Assembly: GCA_037126765.1 (NCBI GenBank)
Contig: JBBCBC010000024.1
Coordinates: forward strand, 20,247,554 to 20,311,553
Length of the DNA: 64,000 bases
Direction: 5' to 3'
Source of the DNA: Stenogyne calaminthoides
Taxonomy: Eukaryota; Streptophyta; Magnoliopsida; Lamiales; Lamiaceae
The notes under the pieces: generated by a model
The model's database searches: none
What the model was told of the DNA's origin: nothing
Seen by the model: the letters and a program-made list of their open reading frames with translations, nothing else
Translations under genes and position numbers: made by a program
Part shown: positions 34,288 through 46,761 of the stretch, one piece after another
Position numbering within the stretch: the first letter of the stretch is position 1
Layout of the letters: every line of letters starts with the position of its first letter

Positions 34288-37200
34288 ATGGCCACTCATG
34301 GAATGGGCAAAATTATGTGTAACTATGCGAATTTGGCAACCAAAATTGTTGAAGACAAATTTGTAAGGTTTGGTGTTACACGGGATCAGGAATCAATGGA
34401 GGTGGAACAAATTTTGAGGAAGGGTGGTCTCGAAAAATACTGTGCTGCTCACTGCAATCCAGTAATGCAGTATGAGGCACTAGAATTCTTGAGGAATTTG
34501 AAGGTTGACGAGGAGAATCCTGGAAACGAACTGATATCTTCAGTAAATGGAGAGGAGATCAGACTTACAAATGATGATATATCTCGACTGTTCAACCTGC
34601 CCAAAGAAAAAATCTCTCCTGCTCACTACAGGGAGAATGAAGACGAACTGATCAGGAATGAACTCTTTAGAGAGGCTGATAAACACCAAACCCTAGGCTT
34701 TGTCAGGCCTATGTTGAAAAGGAAATATCGTTTGTTGTTTGACATTCTGTCAAAAACAAAAATGGGTATCTCATTCAGCCCAGATGGATTAACAGCTGTA
34801 AAAATGTATAGTATGACTGCTATCATCGATGAAGCTAAAAATATTAATTGGCATGGTTTCCTGAAGGCTATTCTGCTCCAAGAACATGACAAGTTTGGAG
34901 TTAGTGAACAGAGACAAGTCTATCTGAAGAAGAGAATCAGCAATCTCAACAAAGTTGCAGTCATTCTGAAGGACAAGATGCCCAATGCTGAATGAGATCA
35001 GAACGGACTGAAGTCCTACAAGGCCTTTCTCTCAACCACAACTGCCATCTATGGGCCATCAGATGATGATATGCGGCCCAACCCCCCTAAGGTTAAGAAA
35101 GGGAAAAACAAGGAGGCAGCTACGTCTGCAACAGATGCTCCTCAAAAGAAGAAGAGAAAACTGGTAAAGGCTCAGGAGAAGAGGCCAAAGAAGGTAAAAC
35201 AGGCCACCATGCCTCTTTTTCTGGAAGACGAGTCAGATGAAGAAGGAGTGCCAGATCAACCTGATGCGCAACAGAGATCTACTGAAACATCAGATAGGCA
35301 GGCCTCTCAAGTTGAGAGCTCGCCAGAACATTATGAGGGAAGAGCAAGGGACGAACGATCTCCTTCACCTCAATCTCGCGCTGATTCACCACTCTAATTC
35401 TAGCTGCTGAGCATATCTCTCCTTCTCCTTCACATGCTCGCGAACCTGAAAGTTCACCAGTTCGCGAACCAGTAAGATCACCTGCTGCAGAACCAGACGC
35501 ACTTGCTGCTACAGCAGAACCTCTGCAGATTCAGTCAATCAGTCAACATCCAGCTACTCAGACACCACCAGAACCCTCTAGATCTCATCAACCGGAACCT
35601 GGTCGATCTGAACAGATGATTCCTAAGTCCAGATCATCCAAGACCATCACCGGGAAAATGGTCAGAATGAGGATTGAACGCGAAATTGATGAGTTGTATC
35701 CAGAGTTGGTAGCCCATCTTGTTATTCGAGAGGAAGTAATGGAGATCCTCACCTGGAAAGATCTCCGTTTGAAGAACTTCTCAGATTTCATGATCATTAT
35801 TGAACAGATGGGAGGTGATGATGCATTCGCAGATTTTGATTTCGACATGAAGAAATCTGCTCAGTTAGGATCACCAGCTGAACTGATAACTGCTGAAGCG
35901 ATCAAAGCTCTGATCCACAGAAAGCTGGGAATAATTGAACAAGTTGAACTGGAGGCTATTGCAGAAACTCCTAAGGAAGATGATCCTAAGGAAGATGATC
36001 CTATGAAGGATGTGAGAGTTGCCGATGATAGTGGAACTGGTGTTGCAGTTCATGACCAGCCACTAGAGGCGCAACCAACTGGAAATGATCAGGTGATGCA
36101 AAATATTCCTGCAACACACATCACCACTGATCAACTTCAGGAGATCAGATCGTGTTTTAAAGATCTTCTGAAAGAAAAGTTGAGGGAGTGTTGGCTAATG
36201 AACTTAGCAACACAATAGCTGATCAGAGGCAGATTGGTCTCAAAGAAATAACGGATCAACGGGAATTGGCTATTTCCCAGATTGAAGCAATCAAAGATCA
36301 GTTCTCTCAAACCGTGACCAACTTGACTGCTGAATTTAAGAAGACAGTTGATGACAAGCTAGTCCAGGTTGATCAACAACAAGTTTCTCTTCTGATGGTC
36401 ACAGAAAAGCTTGAAATGACTGAAGAAAAACTTGATAAATTCATTCTTACCCTCTCTACTGCCGTTGAATCTGTCAAGACTGGGCTAATCTCAAAGATTC
36501 AAAATCTATCTACTCAAGCTCAAGGTTTATCTGTTGAAGATCTTAACAAGGCCATATCAGTCAGTTTTGGATCTCTGACTTCCCACCTCAATGCTCTTTT
36601 TGATCAAACCAAAAAGGGGGAAGGACAGATTGAGAAACCAACTGACTTTATCAGAACAACAGAAGAACTGATTCAGACAGTTGAATCCTATGGCCAGAGA
36701 CTAGACCATCTGGATCTGTTTGCTAATGAAATTTATGAGAAGATGGAGAAGTCAAAGGCAAGAAAGTTAGTTGCGGGTACTGGGACATCAGAACCTGTAC
36801 CAACCACTCAGACTAAGAGAGTCACGAGAAACACAGCTAGCAAGATACAGGCCGATAAGGAACTGGCTGAGAAACTGTCTAAGGAGCAGATTACTGAAGA
36901 AGCTCGAATTAGTGAAGAAGAAAGAAGAGCAGAAAAATTGGCAGAGGCAGAAGACCTGAAAAAGAAATACAGATCGAGGGCGAAGAAAGGCAAAACCGGA
37001 AAATCTGGGACAGAACCTCAGTTGCCAGCAAGAGTTGATGAAATCATTCCGAAAACTGCTGCACATGCTGATAGGTTCGAGGAATGGAATAAGATCAGAA
37101 GTGAATGGCTTCTGGATGCTTTTGTTCTGGATCTAGTGCCACAAGAAGAATCACCAGATGCAGAATTTCTCAACTGATTGGAGAACAAGCACCCAGATTT

Positions 37201-37459
37201 TCTGAAATATATGGAAAATGAGGCCAGAGTAATCAATGTGAGAATATCTCGTCAAGAGTATGACATGATGGACTACTCGAAGAAGACAGATGGCTCATTT
37301 GACAGACTGGCATTTCAAAGGTTCTATTTTGACATCCTGAACAAAGCTCGCATAACTGATCCTCAGCAGATCAATGATGTCAAATGGAAGCTATACCGGA
37401 TATTCAATATTCCTCAGGATCAACAAGAAATGCCAGAGGGATATAAGCCAAGAGATTGA
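34288..37459 (+). pseudogene. Element F third ORF (env-position accessory protein), broken
   Basis: A coding region of about 1,057 codons between pol and the 3' LTR. It begins MATHGMGKIMCNYANLATK. Residues 1-235 form a compact domain with VNGEEIRLTNDDISRLFNLP, which resembles the start of accessory proteins in plant retrotransposons. A lysine-rich, nuclear-localisation-like stretch follows (KKKRKLVKAQEKRPKKVKQ), then an acidic Ser/Pro/Glu-rich linker. A long helix-prone, coiled-coil-like part runs from about 36190 to 36760, and after it comes a basic tract. It is broken by stops at 34993 and 37175 and by one-base frameshifts near 35390 and 36186. I see no signal peptide or clear membrane segment, so the env-like label refers to position only. 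Confidence 0.75.
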
Positions 37460-37656
37460 AGATCAGAAGACTGTTTAGGATCAGCTGAATTTAAACCCAA
37501 ACTTTTCTGATGTAATATGTAATCGATAAATCTGATGAATGAATAGTTTATTCTTTTTCTGATCCTAAGATAAAATCTCATTGTCTTCTGATTATGTATT
37601 CTTTATTATTTTATATTTATCAACTGTGTTGGTTTCTCAAGTGTTTTGGTTTAATC
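37460..37656 (+). other. Element F 3' untranslated spacer
   Basis: A short AT-rich stretch between the third ORF and the polypurine tract; no further gene is seen. Confidence 0.6.
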
Positions 37657-37670
37657 AAAAAGGAGAAAAT
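37657..37670 (+). other. Element F polypurine tract
   Basis: AAAAAGGAGAAAAT directly precedes the 3' LTR start TGTTGGG and would prime plus-strand DNA synthesis. Confidence 0.88.
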
Positions 37671-40600
37671 TGTTGGGAAATTTAGAGTTTTGATGAAAGT
37701 TCTAAAACACATGTAATAGGACCAGTCAGACCTGTTAGCTGACTAATGTTTTTATTACCAGTTATAAGATGACCAATTGATAATTATTATATAGAACAAC
37801 TGATGTATAAGATAGATCACATATTGAGGGGGAACCTCAATATGTATAGGTCAGATCTAAAGATCAGAAGAACAAAAGATCAGCTGAAGACAGGCCAGAA
37901 GGCAAGGGAAGGACAGAAGATCATACGATCTGATAAAGTCAGATAATCAGGTGAAGTCATGAAACACAAATTTAGAAGACCTGAAGATCAGATGACTACA
38001 AGAAGATCAGACCAGAAGACCTACATCAGCCGAGTCTGCTAGTTGAGCTAAGACAACTGGCACCAGAAGACTCTATCAGGTAGACTGATCAGTTGTAACT
38101 GATCAGGTCAACTCACACCAGGTGGTAACTGATGTTTCACCAAATCATACGTTGTTGATCTGAACAAGAAGAATGTCAACTTTAGTTGGTAGAACAAACA
38201 CTGAAAAGTGCTTTTTGTTGGGATATTTTAGTTTTGATGAATTATGCCAAAACACTATCAACTTGTGTTATTGAAGCTAACTTACAGATAACAAGTTGAG
38301 GGGGAACGAGAGAACAAATTGAGGGGGAACTCACGAAATCAGACGTAGATGATCGAGATCAGACCAGGCTGCAGACGAGACTGATCGAGATCAGATGAGT
38401 AAGATGAGTTCCGGAGTTAACTGATGAGCTGTGCAAAATTAGAAGAAAAGAAAAGCTAAGCCAGCTGATCAGAAGATCAGATGACCAGATCATAAGAGGA
38501 GGTTGCAGATCAGAAGAGGAGCAGATGAGATTGATCGAGATCAGATAAGCTAACCTGATATGCTAACCTAATATGCTAACCTGATGTACTAATTTGATGC
38601 AGATAAACTGATATGCTGACCTGATGCTATACTGATCTGATCATGTGAGCTGTTCAGATCAGGTGAGAAGAAATCAGATATCAGAAAAGCAGAAATCTGC
38701 ATACCAGATCAGGTTAGAAGAAATAAGAAGAGAAGTCATCTGAAGTCATGTTCACTGAGAATCAGAATGCTACTGATGATCAGTTAGCCTGAGTGCTAGT
38801 GACCTGAGGGTCAGGGTGTCTGAAGTCAGAAGAGCTGAACTCAGTTAGCCTGAGTGTCAGTATACCTGATCAGACAAGGTCCGCTGAAGAGAAGTCTGCT
38901 GAGTCAAGAATCCTGAGTCCAAGGAAGCCTGAGTTCGAAGAAGCTGAAGATCAGATAATCCTGAAGACTCAGAGAAACCTGAAGACTCAGAAGATCCTGA
39001 AGATTATAGTCGTTAGATTCAGCTGACGTGGACCAATGAGAGGAAGACAACAAGCTTGAAAAAGCTGCAAAAAGCTACAGAATAGTATGAATTTGAATGA
39101 GACTCCATCCAACGGTAACATTCAAATCCACACTATAAATACAATTTCTTCCATCAAATTAAGTGTGGGAAATGCGTGAAACATCCAAAAGCCAAATCAT
39201 CTAACATTTCCACCATAGAACACAGAGCAAGAAATACACGCATATATTCAAGAGTGTTCTATCCTAGATCTAAGGACAAATGTAATATCCTAAGCTTAGA
39301 GAGATTTTCCCATCCTTAGCATTGAGGCTAAACAAATGTAAGGAAAAATCTCAACCTAGTTGGAAACCAAACAAACCTTACCCAAATCAGTTTGAAAGGA
39401 TAAGTTTGTAGGTGAGTGGAAACTCGGTAAACATCTAGCAATCCCGAAAGGGAGGGTAGGCAATCCCGTGAGGGAGATAAGTCCCGTTTGAGTGTGAACT
39501 CGGTAAACATCTGTTGGGTGTTGGACTAACACGTTAAACTAAGTCCAGTTGGTTAAGTAGGTGCCCCTGCTGAAAGGGAAGAGTGGATGTAGGAGTTGGA
39601 CTCCGAACCACTATAAAATCGTGTGTTCTTTACTGCTTTATGTTCTTACTTGCCATATGCATTCGATTATAAGCAAAACACACATCGTTCTTAAAAGCAA
39701 AAAAAAAAAGAATTGGAATCACTCTGCCCTCACCCCTGTTTTATATGCATTACATGGTATTTTTCGCGCACATGGGTTTTCCTAATCGGGACCAACACTT
39801 TTGTTAACCAATAAGAACAAGACACGTATGAACGGAGTCGACAATACGGGATTTGGTGCTGCTTGGTCAAACGGCTATAAAAAATGACATACACGCTTTC
39901 GGCCATGCCTTACCTAGAAGCACGTCACATCAAATCCTACATATCTACCAAATATAACCGGAAATTCAAATTGCTCTCCAACGGCTCTTTGATTTCGAGG
40001 TCTATAAATGTGGGATTACTCTTCAGAGTGAAGACACGAAAATTATCAAGAAGCTCATACTATAGTCAAATTTCCGCACAAAGAACACAACCTTGAAGAT
40101 TATTTTTCTAAGTGTTCATCCCATAGTTCTTAGCACAGAAATCTTATCCTCTAGCTGTTAGGCTACTTAAATACTAGGAAAGATTTCAAAGTTGGAACAA
40201 ACAACAAATCTTACCCAAAACCCAAAGTTAGGTTAAGTTTGTTTAGCAAGATTTCAGACTAGGGTTTCTAGTTCTGATTTCTGGGATCGGTTGAGTGAGA
40301 GCTCTATAAATATCTGTTGGTGTAATGTGTTGGACTAACACAATAATCTAAGTTAAGTTGGTTAAGTCGGTTAAGTTGGTGCCCCTTGTGATAGGGAAGA
40401 GTGGACGTAGGACTGGTTGTCCGAACCACTATAAATCTTGTGTGCATTTACCTGTTTGATTAACTGCTTCACAATATTGCACACAACTTGATTAAATCTG
40501 CATACATATTCTGAGTTAGGATCAACTAGCACCAAGCTACTGATCTGATCAGATTGACTCCATAGTCATCTGATTGAAAACAGCTTCGGAATCTGATTTG

Positions 40601-40840
40601 TTATAAACTGGTTTTTCACACGGGTATAAACTAGCTTCCGCACAATCAGTTAAACTGATAGATACCGAACTGATCTGCCCTCAGGCGATTAGTAAGTTGG
40701 ATATCAGTCCAAACTGATTCACTTGCACTCTGATCAGGCAAACTGCAATCACACCTGATCTGCAGGAAAAAGTTTTTCAGAAGTCTATTCACCCCTCTCC
40801 TCTAGACTTCTGCCCTCACGAAACCCATTCGGGACCTACA
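37671..40840 (+). repeat. Element F copy 1, 3' LTR (split by solo LTR G)
   Basis: TGTTGGGAAATTT to GGGACCTACA. After removing the nested LTR G and one TSD copy it is about 1,583 bp, matching the 5' LTR (1,578 bp). By eye the two F LTRs differ at roughly one base in 25 over the first 260 bases, so the insertion is not very recent. The host duplication TTTTC follows at 40841-40845. Confidence 0.92.
38216..39797 (+). mobile_element. Family G solo LTR, copy 1, TSD CTTTT
   Basis: 1,582 bp, TGTTGGGATATTT to GGGACCAACA, flanked by CTTTT at 38211-38215 and 39798-39802. No internal sequence is present. It contains many CTGA/TCAG repeats (38330-39000) and a TATAAATA box at 39134-39141. It lies in the 3' LTR of F, making it one of the youngest insertions here. 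Confidence 0.93.
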
Positions 40841-42061
40841 TTTTCACATTGACAACTCAAAATCCACTCATTTACATTTTATCCTTCCATTATTTACCAA
40901 CCATGAAGCTCTACAAGTCAATAGGGATCTAAATGGGGCTCAAGAAAGAAATGGTAAAATGGGCTAAATCAATGTAGCTTGCCAACAAAAATAGGCTTAA
41001 AGGCTCAAATGGGCTTACTACGGATTGATTTCATTTGGTTGAGATTTATTTGGCCAAGTGACTTATCAAACCAAAAATGACCTCCAATCATTTTCAACAC
41101 CTTCCCAAAACACATGATCTCAAACAAGACAAAGGGGCAAGTTCTAGCATGCATTTTGTGAACGATCCACTTATAAAAAGAAAGATAAATCACAATATGA
41201 ATGATTCAAATGGCTCAAATATCTCAAGTTTAGCAATAGGGAATAGTAACACCATCCCTAGTCTATCAATTTCAATGCATGCAATCAAGTAGCAAAATCC
41301 TCCAACAAGTAATCACCTCATCACATCCAATATGATCAATCAACCAAGCACAAATCTCAACATCAAACACAAAAGCATCCATCACAATACCCAATATCCA
41401 AGGAGCAAATATATCACCAAATCATCCAAGAACATAGCACAATGCCAACCACCAACAAGAAATGACCTCAATCAAGTAGAACAATGAGTGCGCCGGTGCA
41501 AATGAAACGTAAAATAACGACTACCCTCCCCCCAAACTTAGACGTTGCTAAGCAATTCTAAGTTTGGGAAAAAGGAGTAGTGTGCCATGAAATTGCAACA
41601 AGCACCATACTCATAAGCACACACTTCAAATATAGACAAGTAAATCAAACTCAACTCCACACTTAAACACCAAGGCAAAATTCATGTACAAGTATATATC
41701 ACCAATTAAGCCCAAAAAGTTGCCAAAAGGTGAACAACCACCAAAATCTCAAAACGGGGGTGTGCCGGTGCAACAAAAACGCATAAGAAAATGCACACCC
41801 CCCAAACTTAGACTTTGTAAAGTAAATCTAAGTTCAGGAAAAGTGCTTGTACATAAAGTGCCCTTCGAGTACACATCTTCCTTTAAAGCTCGATAATCCA
41901 CCAAGCCTCGAACACACGACACCATCACTTAAAAAAAACAACACTATACAAAACACTATCAAACGAATACACGAACACATAAAAGCGGTAAAAATGAGTT
42001 GCCTCCCATTGAGTGCTAGGTTTAACGTCTTTTGCCGGACGGAGCTTAAAATCGCTCAACT
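40841..42061 (-). other. Element E 3' non-coding region, integrase-proximal part
   Basis: About 1.2 kb between integrase and the F insertion. No env-like ORF is supported. It contains two copies of a module with a GCCGGTGCAA motif, a purine tract matching the element's true polypurine tract, and a hairpin (41526-41565 and about 41797-41835). Confidence 0.7.
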
Positions 42062-43181
42062 TCATTCAAGAAAATCGACACCAACAATCCCAACTTGAGA
42101 TGTGGAATGGTAATGCTTGACCCGGTGACCATTGACCATGAAGTGGTCACCCTTTTTATTCTTCAACTCCATATATCCACTTGGAAACACTTTGGCAACC
42201 TCAAACGGCCCACTCCAACGAGATTTCAACTTCCCGGGAAAGAGTTTCAACCGGGAATTGAAAAGAAACACCTTATCTCCAACTTTGAACTCCTTCTTTT
42301 TGATCCTTTGATCGTGCCAACGCTTAGTCTTTTCCTTGAAAATTCGAGAGCTCTCATAGGCGTTCTCAAAGAAATCTTCTAACTCATGGAGTTGAAGCAA
42401 CCGATTCTCCCGCCTTATCGCCATCCATGTTCAATTGTTTGGTGGCCCAATAGGCTTTGTGCTCTAGCTCAACCGGGAGATGACACGATTTACCAAAGAC
42501 AAGTTGGTACAGAGACATGTTTAATAGAGTTTTGTAAGCCGTTCGGTAGGCCCACAAGGCATCATCAAGACGAATCACCCAATCTTTCCTATTTGAGTTC
42601 ACCGTTTTCTCCAAGATGTGCTTGATTTGACGATTTGAAACCTCCGCCAATCCATTTGTTTGTGGGTGATATGTGGTGGCGACCTTGTGCTTGACCCCAT
42701 ACTTCCCAAGCAACTTTTCCATAGCTCGATTGACAAAGTGGGTCCCCCCATCACTTATCAAGGCTCTTGGCACTCCGAATCGGGTGAACACATTCTTCTT
42801 GAGGAATTGAATCACTGTTTTTGCATCATTGAGCTTGGTAGGAATGGCCTCAACCCATTTTGACACGTAATCCACCCCAACAAGGATATAGATGAATCCA
42901 AATGAAGGGGGAAATGGTCCCATGAAATCAATCCCCCAAAAGTCAAAAATCTCTACCTCCAAGAAAATGTTCAAAGGTATTTCATCTCTCTTGGTGATGG
43001 TCCCCATCATTTGGCATCGATCACATCTTTGAACAAACTCTTGGCTATCTTTGAAGATCCTAGGCCAAAAGAAGCCCGATTGGAGAACTTTCATTCCTAT
43101 TTTCGATGCTCCGAAATGGCCTCCACATGGCAAAGAGTGACAATGGGTCAAGATCTCGTCAACCTCTTTTTTTTGGAACAC
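42062..43181 (-). pseudogene. pol: Element E integrase
   Basis: The zinc-binding HHCC segment is intact (HCHSLPCGGHFG ... RCDRCQM). The catalytic core has GIDFMGPFPPSFG, LISDGGTHFVN and the third acid in TNGLAEVSNR, 35 residues after the second aspartate: a complete D,D-35-E set. A one-base frameshift near 42410 separates the core (42384-43181) from the C-terminal DNA-binding part (FKVGDKVFLFNSRLKLFPGK, 42062-42424). It would insert element DNA into the chromosome. Only light damage. Confidence 0.92.
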
Positions 43182-43686
43182 ATCTTCTCATGATCGAGTC
43201 TTGACCTCTCTTGTATAACACCGGATCATCCCAAATGAAACTCTTCACATCTTTGAGAAATTTCTTTTTGGCATGTGAAGGGATTTCATTGGGAAGCTTT
43301 CCACAAGCCAAGTAGTTGGCAAAGTCGGCATACCATGGCTCTTGCACCTCAATTCTCATTACCGAAATATTCTCAACTTCTTCAAAGAACTCCTCCAACT
43401 TCAAAAGGTTCTCATCCGGAAATTCTTCCTTCACCTCGGTTTCTTCTTCTACAAAGTCTTGGTCCCTCTCTAGCCTCGAAAGATGATCGGCTATCACATT
43501 TTTGGTCCCCTTCTTGTCCCGAATCTCTATATCAAACTCTTGAAGGAGAAGCACCCATCGGATCAACCTTGGCTTTGCATCTTTCTTTGCCATAAGGTAC
43601 CGAATTGCCACATGGTCTGTGTACACAATAGTTTTACCCCCCACAAGATAGGGGCGAAACTTATCAAACGCATAGACCACGACCAA
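43159..43686 (-). pseudogene. pol: Element E RNase H C-terminal part
   Basis: FDKFRPYLVGGKTIVYTDH, LMAKKDAKPRLIRWVLLLQEF and the KGTKNVIADHLSRLE end are typical of gypsy RNase H and its connection to integrase. It lies in a different frame from RT (shift near 43700) and from integrase (shift near 43175). Confidence 0.9.
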
Positions 43687-45002
43687 TAGTTCCTTCTCCG
43701 TTGTGGTGTAATTGGCTGGGCGGGGTTGAAGGACTTCGAAGCATAATAGATAGCTTTAAACTTCTTCTCCCGGATTTGCCCAAGTACCACCCCCATTGCA
43801 TAATCGCTTGCATCGCACATGAGAACGAATGGTTCCTCCCAATTCGGAGTCACCAAAATCGGAGAGGCTATAAGTGCTTCCTTCAATGCTAAGAAAGCTC
43901 CAAGACAATCATTAGTGAACACAAATGGGACATCCTTTTCACGTAGATGAGAGAGAGGTTTTGAGAGTTTGGAAAAATCTTTTATAAACCTTCTATAGAA
44001 GCTGGCATGTCCCAAGAAGGAACGAACGCCTTTTTCATTAGAAGGTGGAGGAAGTTTCTCAATTGCCACCACTTTTGCTCGATCTACTTGAAGTCCCTTT
44101 GAAGAAACATGGTGACCAAGTACTATCCCGTCCTTAACCATGAAATGAATTTTTTTCCAATTAAGGACAAGGTTACTCTCTTGGCACCTTGTTAGCACGA
44201 GTTCAAGGTTAAAGAGACACTTATAAAACGATTCACCAAACATAGAAAAATCATCCATAAACACTTCCATTACATTTTCAATCAAACCATGGAAGATCGA
44301 CATCATGCATCTTTGGAACGTAGCCGTAGCATTGCACAACCCGAAGGGCATGCGTCTCCAAGCATACGTTCTATAGGAACAAGTGAATATCGTCTTCTCT
44401 TGGTCCTCCGGGGCAATCATGATTTGATTATACTCGGAGTACCCTTCAAGAAAGCAATAGAAATCGAAACCCCCAAGCCTATCTAACACTTGGTCCATGA
44501 AGGGAAGGGGAAAGTGATCTTTGCATGTAGCTTTGTTCAATTCCTTATAGTCTAAACACACTCTCCACCCCGTAGCTACCCGTGTAGATATCACCTCATC
44601 ATTATCGGTTTTGATAACCGTCATTCCACCTTTCTTAGAAACCACGTGGAGTGGTGACACCCATGGACTATCCGAAATTAGGTAAATCATACCCACATCA
44701 AGAAATTTTATAACCTCCTTCCTAATCACCTCTTGTATGATAGGGTTCGCCCTCCTTTGGTGTTGGACAATTGGTTTACTCCCCTCCTCTACTCTTATTC
44801 TATGCATGCATAAGGAGGGGTTAATTCCCTTGATATCCTCAATTGTCCACCCAATTGCGGACTTGTGCTTACGAAGCACCCCCAATAATTTGTCTAACTC
44901 ACACGAATTGAGAAAGGAAGAAACGATTACCGGAAATTTTTCACCATCCTCAAGATAGGCATATGTGAGATGCTCGGGTAATGGTTTTAACCCGGTTTTC
45001 AT
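43687..45002 (-). pseudogene. pol: Element E reverse transcriptase and start of RNase H
   Basis: A long open stretch with the gypsy RT landmarks: ATGWRVCLDYKELNKATCKDHFPLPFMDQ, FTCSYRTYAWRRMPFGLCNA and the catalytic VFMDDFSMFG. It then passes through HHVSSKGLQVDRAKV and SFLGHASFYRRFIKDFSKL into the RNase H start (FVLMCDASDYAMGVVLGQ). The frame shifts at about 43700. The catalytic FMDD is present, so RT decay is mild compared with elements B and C. Confidence 0.93.
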
Positions 45003-46761
45003 CTCCTCTTATTTTTCCACTCCTTCAACCGGTTCCCTTAATGGCAAGCTTGGGATCTTTTTCCTTCCCCACACTTCATTGACTTGATCCACTTCAAGCA
45101 CATCTTTGCAATCATCCTCCTCAAAGGAGCTTTCATTGTTCTCAAAGAGTGCATTGTAGTATCCATTGGCAAAGTAGGGGTCAAAGGATTTTTCAAATTC
45201 CGTTTGAACACTAGTTTCAACAACATCGATCATTTTGCACTCTTCCTTCTCAAGTGTATGCTTCATTGCTTTGTAGGAGTAAAAAACTAGTTCCTCATCA
45301 TCAAGCTTCAAGGTCACCTTGCCCGGTATAAATGCCCACCACCGCCCTTGTGGTAGCTAGAAATGGTCTACCCAAGATCAAGGGAATTTCAACGTCTTCT
45401 TCCATTTCTAGCACCATAAAGTCCGTCGGGAACACGAATTTGTCAATTTTTACGAGCACGTCTTCCACAATGCCATCCGGATATGTGATTGAACGATCCG
45501 CCAATTGTAATATCATGGACGTTGGTTGGAGCTCACCCATTTTCAAACGATCATAGATTGATCTTGGCATAAGATTGATGCTCGCCCCAACGTCACATAG
45601 AGCATTTCTCTTTTCCGTATTGCTTAGCTCACACATCAAAGTGATGCTCCCGGGATCTTTGACTTTCTTTGGAAGGTTCCTTTGTAGTAGAGCACTACAC
45701 TCACTTGTTAGGCTTATCATCTCCCCGCCTTCCGTCTTTCTTCTCTTGGTGACCAATTCTTTAAGAAACTTTGCATAAGATGGCATTTCCTCAATTGCCT
45801 CCAAGAAGGGCACGTTCAAGGTCACTTTCTTGAAAATTTCCAAGAATTTGGCAAACTCATCATCAAGCTTCTTCTTCATGAAACGTTGAGGAAAAGGTGG
45901 TGGAATGGGGGTTTTAGGAATTCCCCATCCATCACACTCAACCTTTTCGTTTTTCTCCTTCAACTCTTTAGCTTTCTTCCATTTCGGAACCCTCTTTTCT
46001 TCCACCCCTTCTTCTTCAACACAAATATCTTCAACAACAATCTCCTCCTCTTTATCGTTCTTTTCTCCTTTCTTTTCTACCTCCTCCTCTTCCAAAGGCA
46101 TGCTCAGCCCATCATACTTCGTACCACTTCTCAACTCCACGGCCTTACAATGTTCTCTAGGATTCACCTCCGTCGTGGAGGGGAACTTTCCTTTGTCCTT
46201 CCCTTGGCTTGAGGATGCCACTTGCCCTAGTTGGAATTCCAAGTTCTTCAATTGGCTTGAGAGAGAGGTAATGGCATTTGGAATATTTCCAAGATTCTTC
46301 AAGTCTTCTTTTATCTTATCAAACCGTTGATTCGACTTTTGAGTTTGTTGGTTCGAAAGATTGATGAAGGTGGCCAAACTATCCTCCAAAGTAGGTCTTC
46401 CTTCATTGTTTGGGGCACGGGCTCCGAGATCAAATCCCGGTGGTAGAGTGAGGGCGGCCTTCGGGTTAGAGTATGAAAAGTTTTCATGTTTACTGAGGTT
46501 TTGGTTGTAGGAGTTATTGTGTGGGAAGGATTGGGTGTTTTGGTTTTGGTTTTGACCTTGGTTTTGGATAGGTGATTGGTTTTGGTTGCTTTGGCCTTGG
46601 AAGTTTGATGATGGATTGTTTTGGTTTGAGAAATTTTGTGAATGTTTGTTTTGGTAACAGTTTTGGTAGTTTGAGGATTGGTTTTGGAAGTTTTGGTTGG
46701 GATTTTGGTAGTGTGAAGGTTGGTTTTGGATGTTTTGGTTGGGGTTTTGGTAGTAGTTACC
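45003..46761 (-). pseudogene. gag-pol: Element E gag C-terminal part and protease
   Basis: From right to left: an Asn/Gln-rich low-complexity region (46480-46760, repeated YQNPNQN-type units), NQQTQKSNQRFDKI, and acidic Lys/Glu-rich linkers. The aspartic protease follows (ALCDVGASINLMPRSIYDRL, active-site D-V-G-A-S in place of the usual D-x-G) with LILGRPFLATTRAV. A frameshift near 45310 leads into the acidic linker 45009-45317, which has a stop at 45009 before RT. Confidence 0.85.

Larger units (their letters stand above)
24457..40840 (+). mobile_element. Sirevirus-like Ty1/copia element F, copy 1
   Basis: 16,384 bp, or about 14.8 kb without the nested solo LTR. 5' LTR 24457-26034, initiator-Met primer binding site, long gag, protease, integrase, RT, RNase H, an antisense ORF block, a third large ORF (34288-37459), polypurine tract, and 3' LTR 37671-40840 split by solo LTR G. 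TTTTC flanks both ends. Copia domain order plus a large additional ORF downstream of pol is the layout known for the Sirevirus (SIRE1-type) lineage; I infer the lineage from this layout and the gag. It is inserted in element E and is therefore younger than E. Confidence 0.9.
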
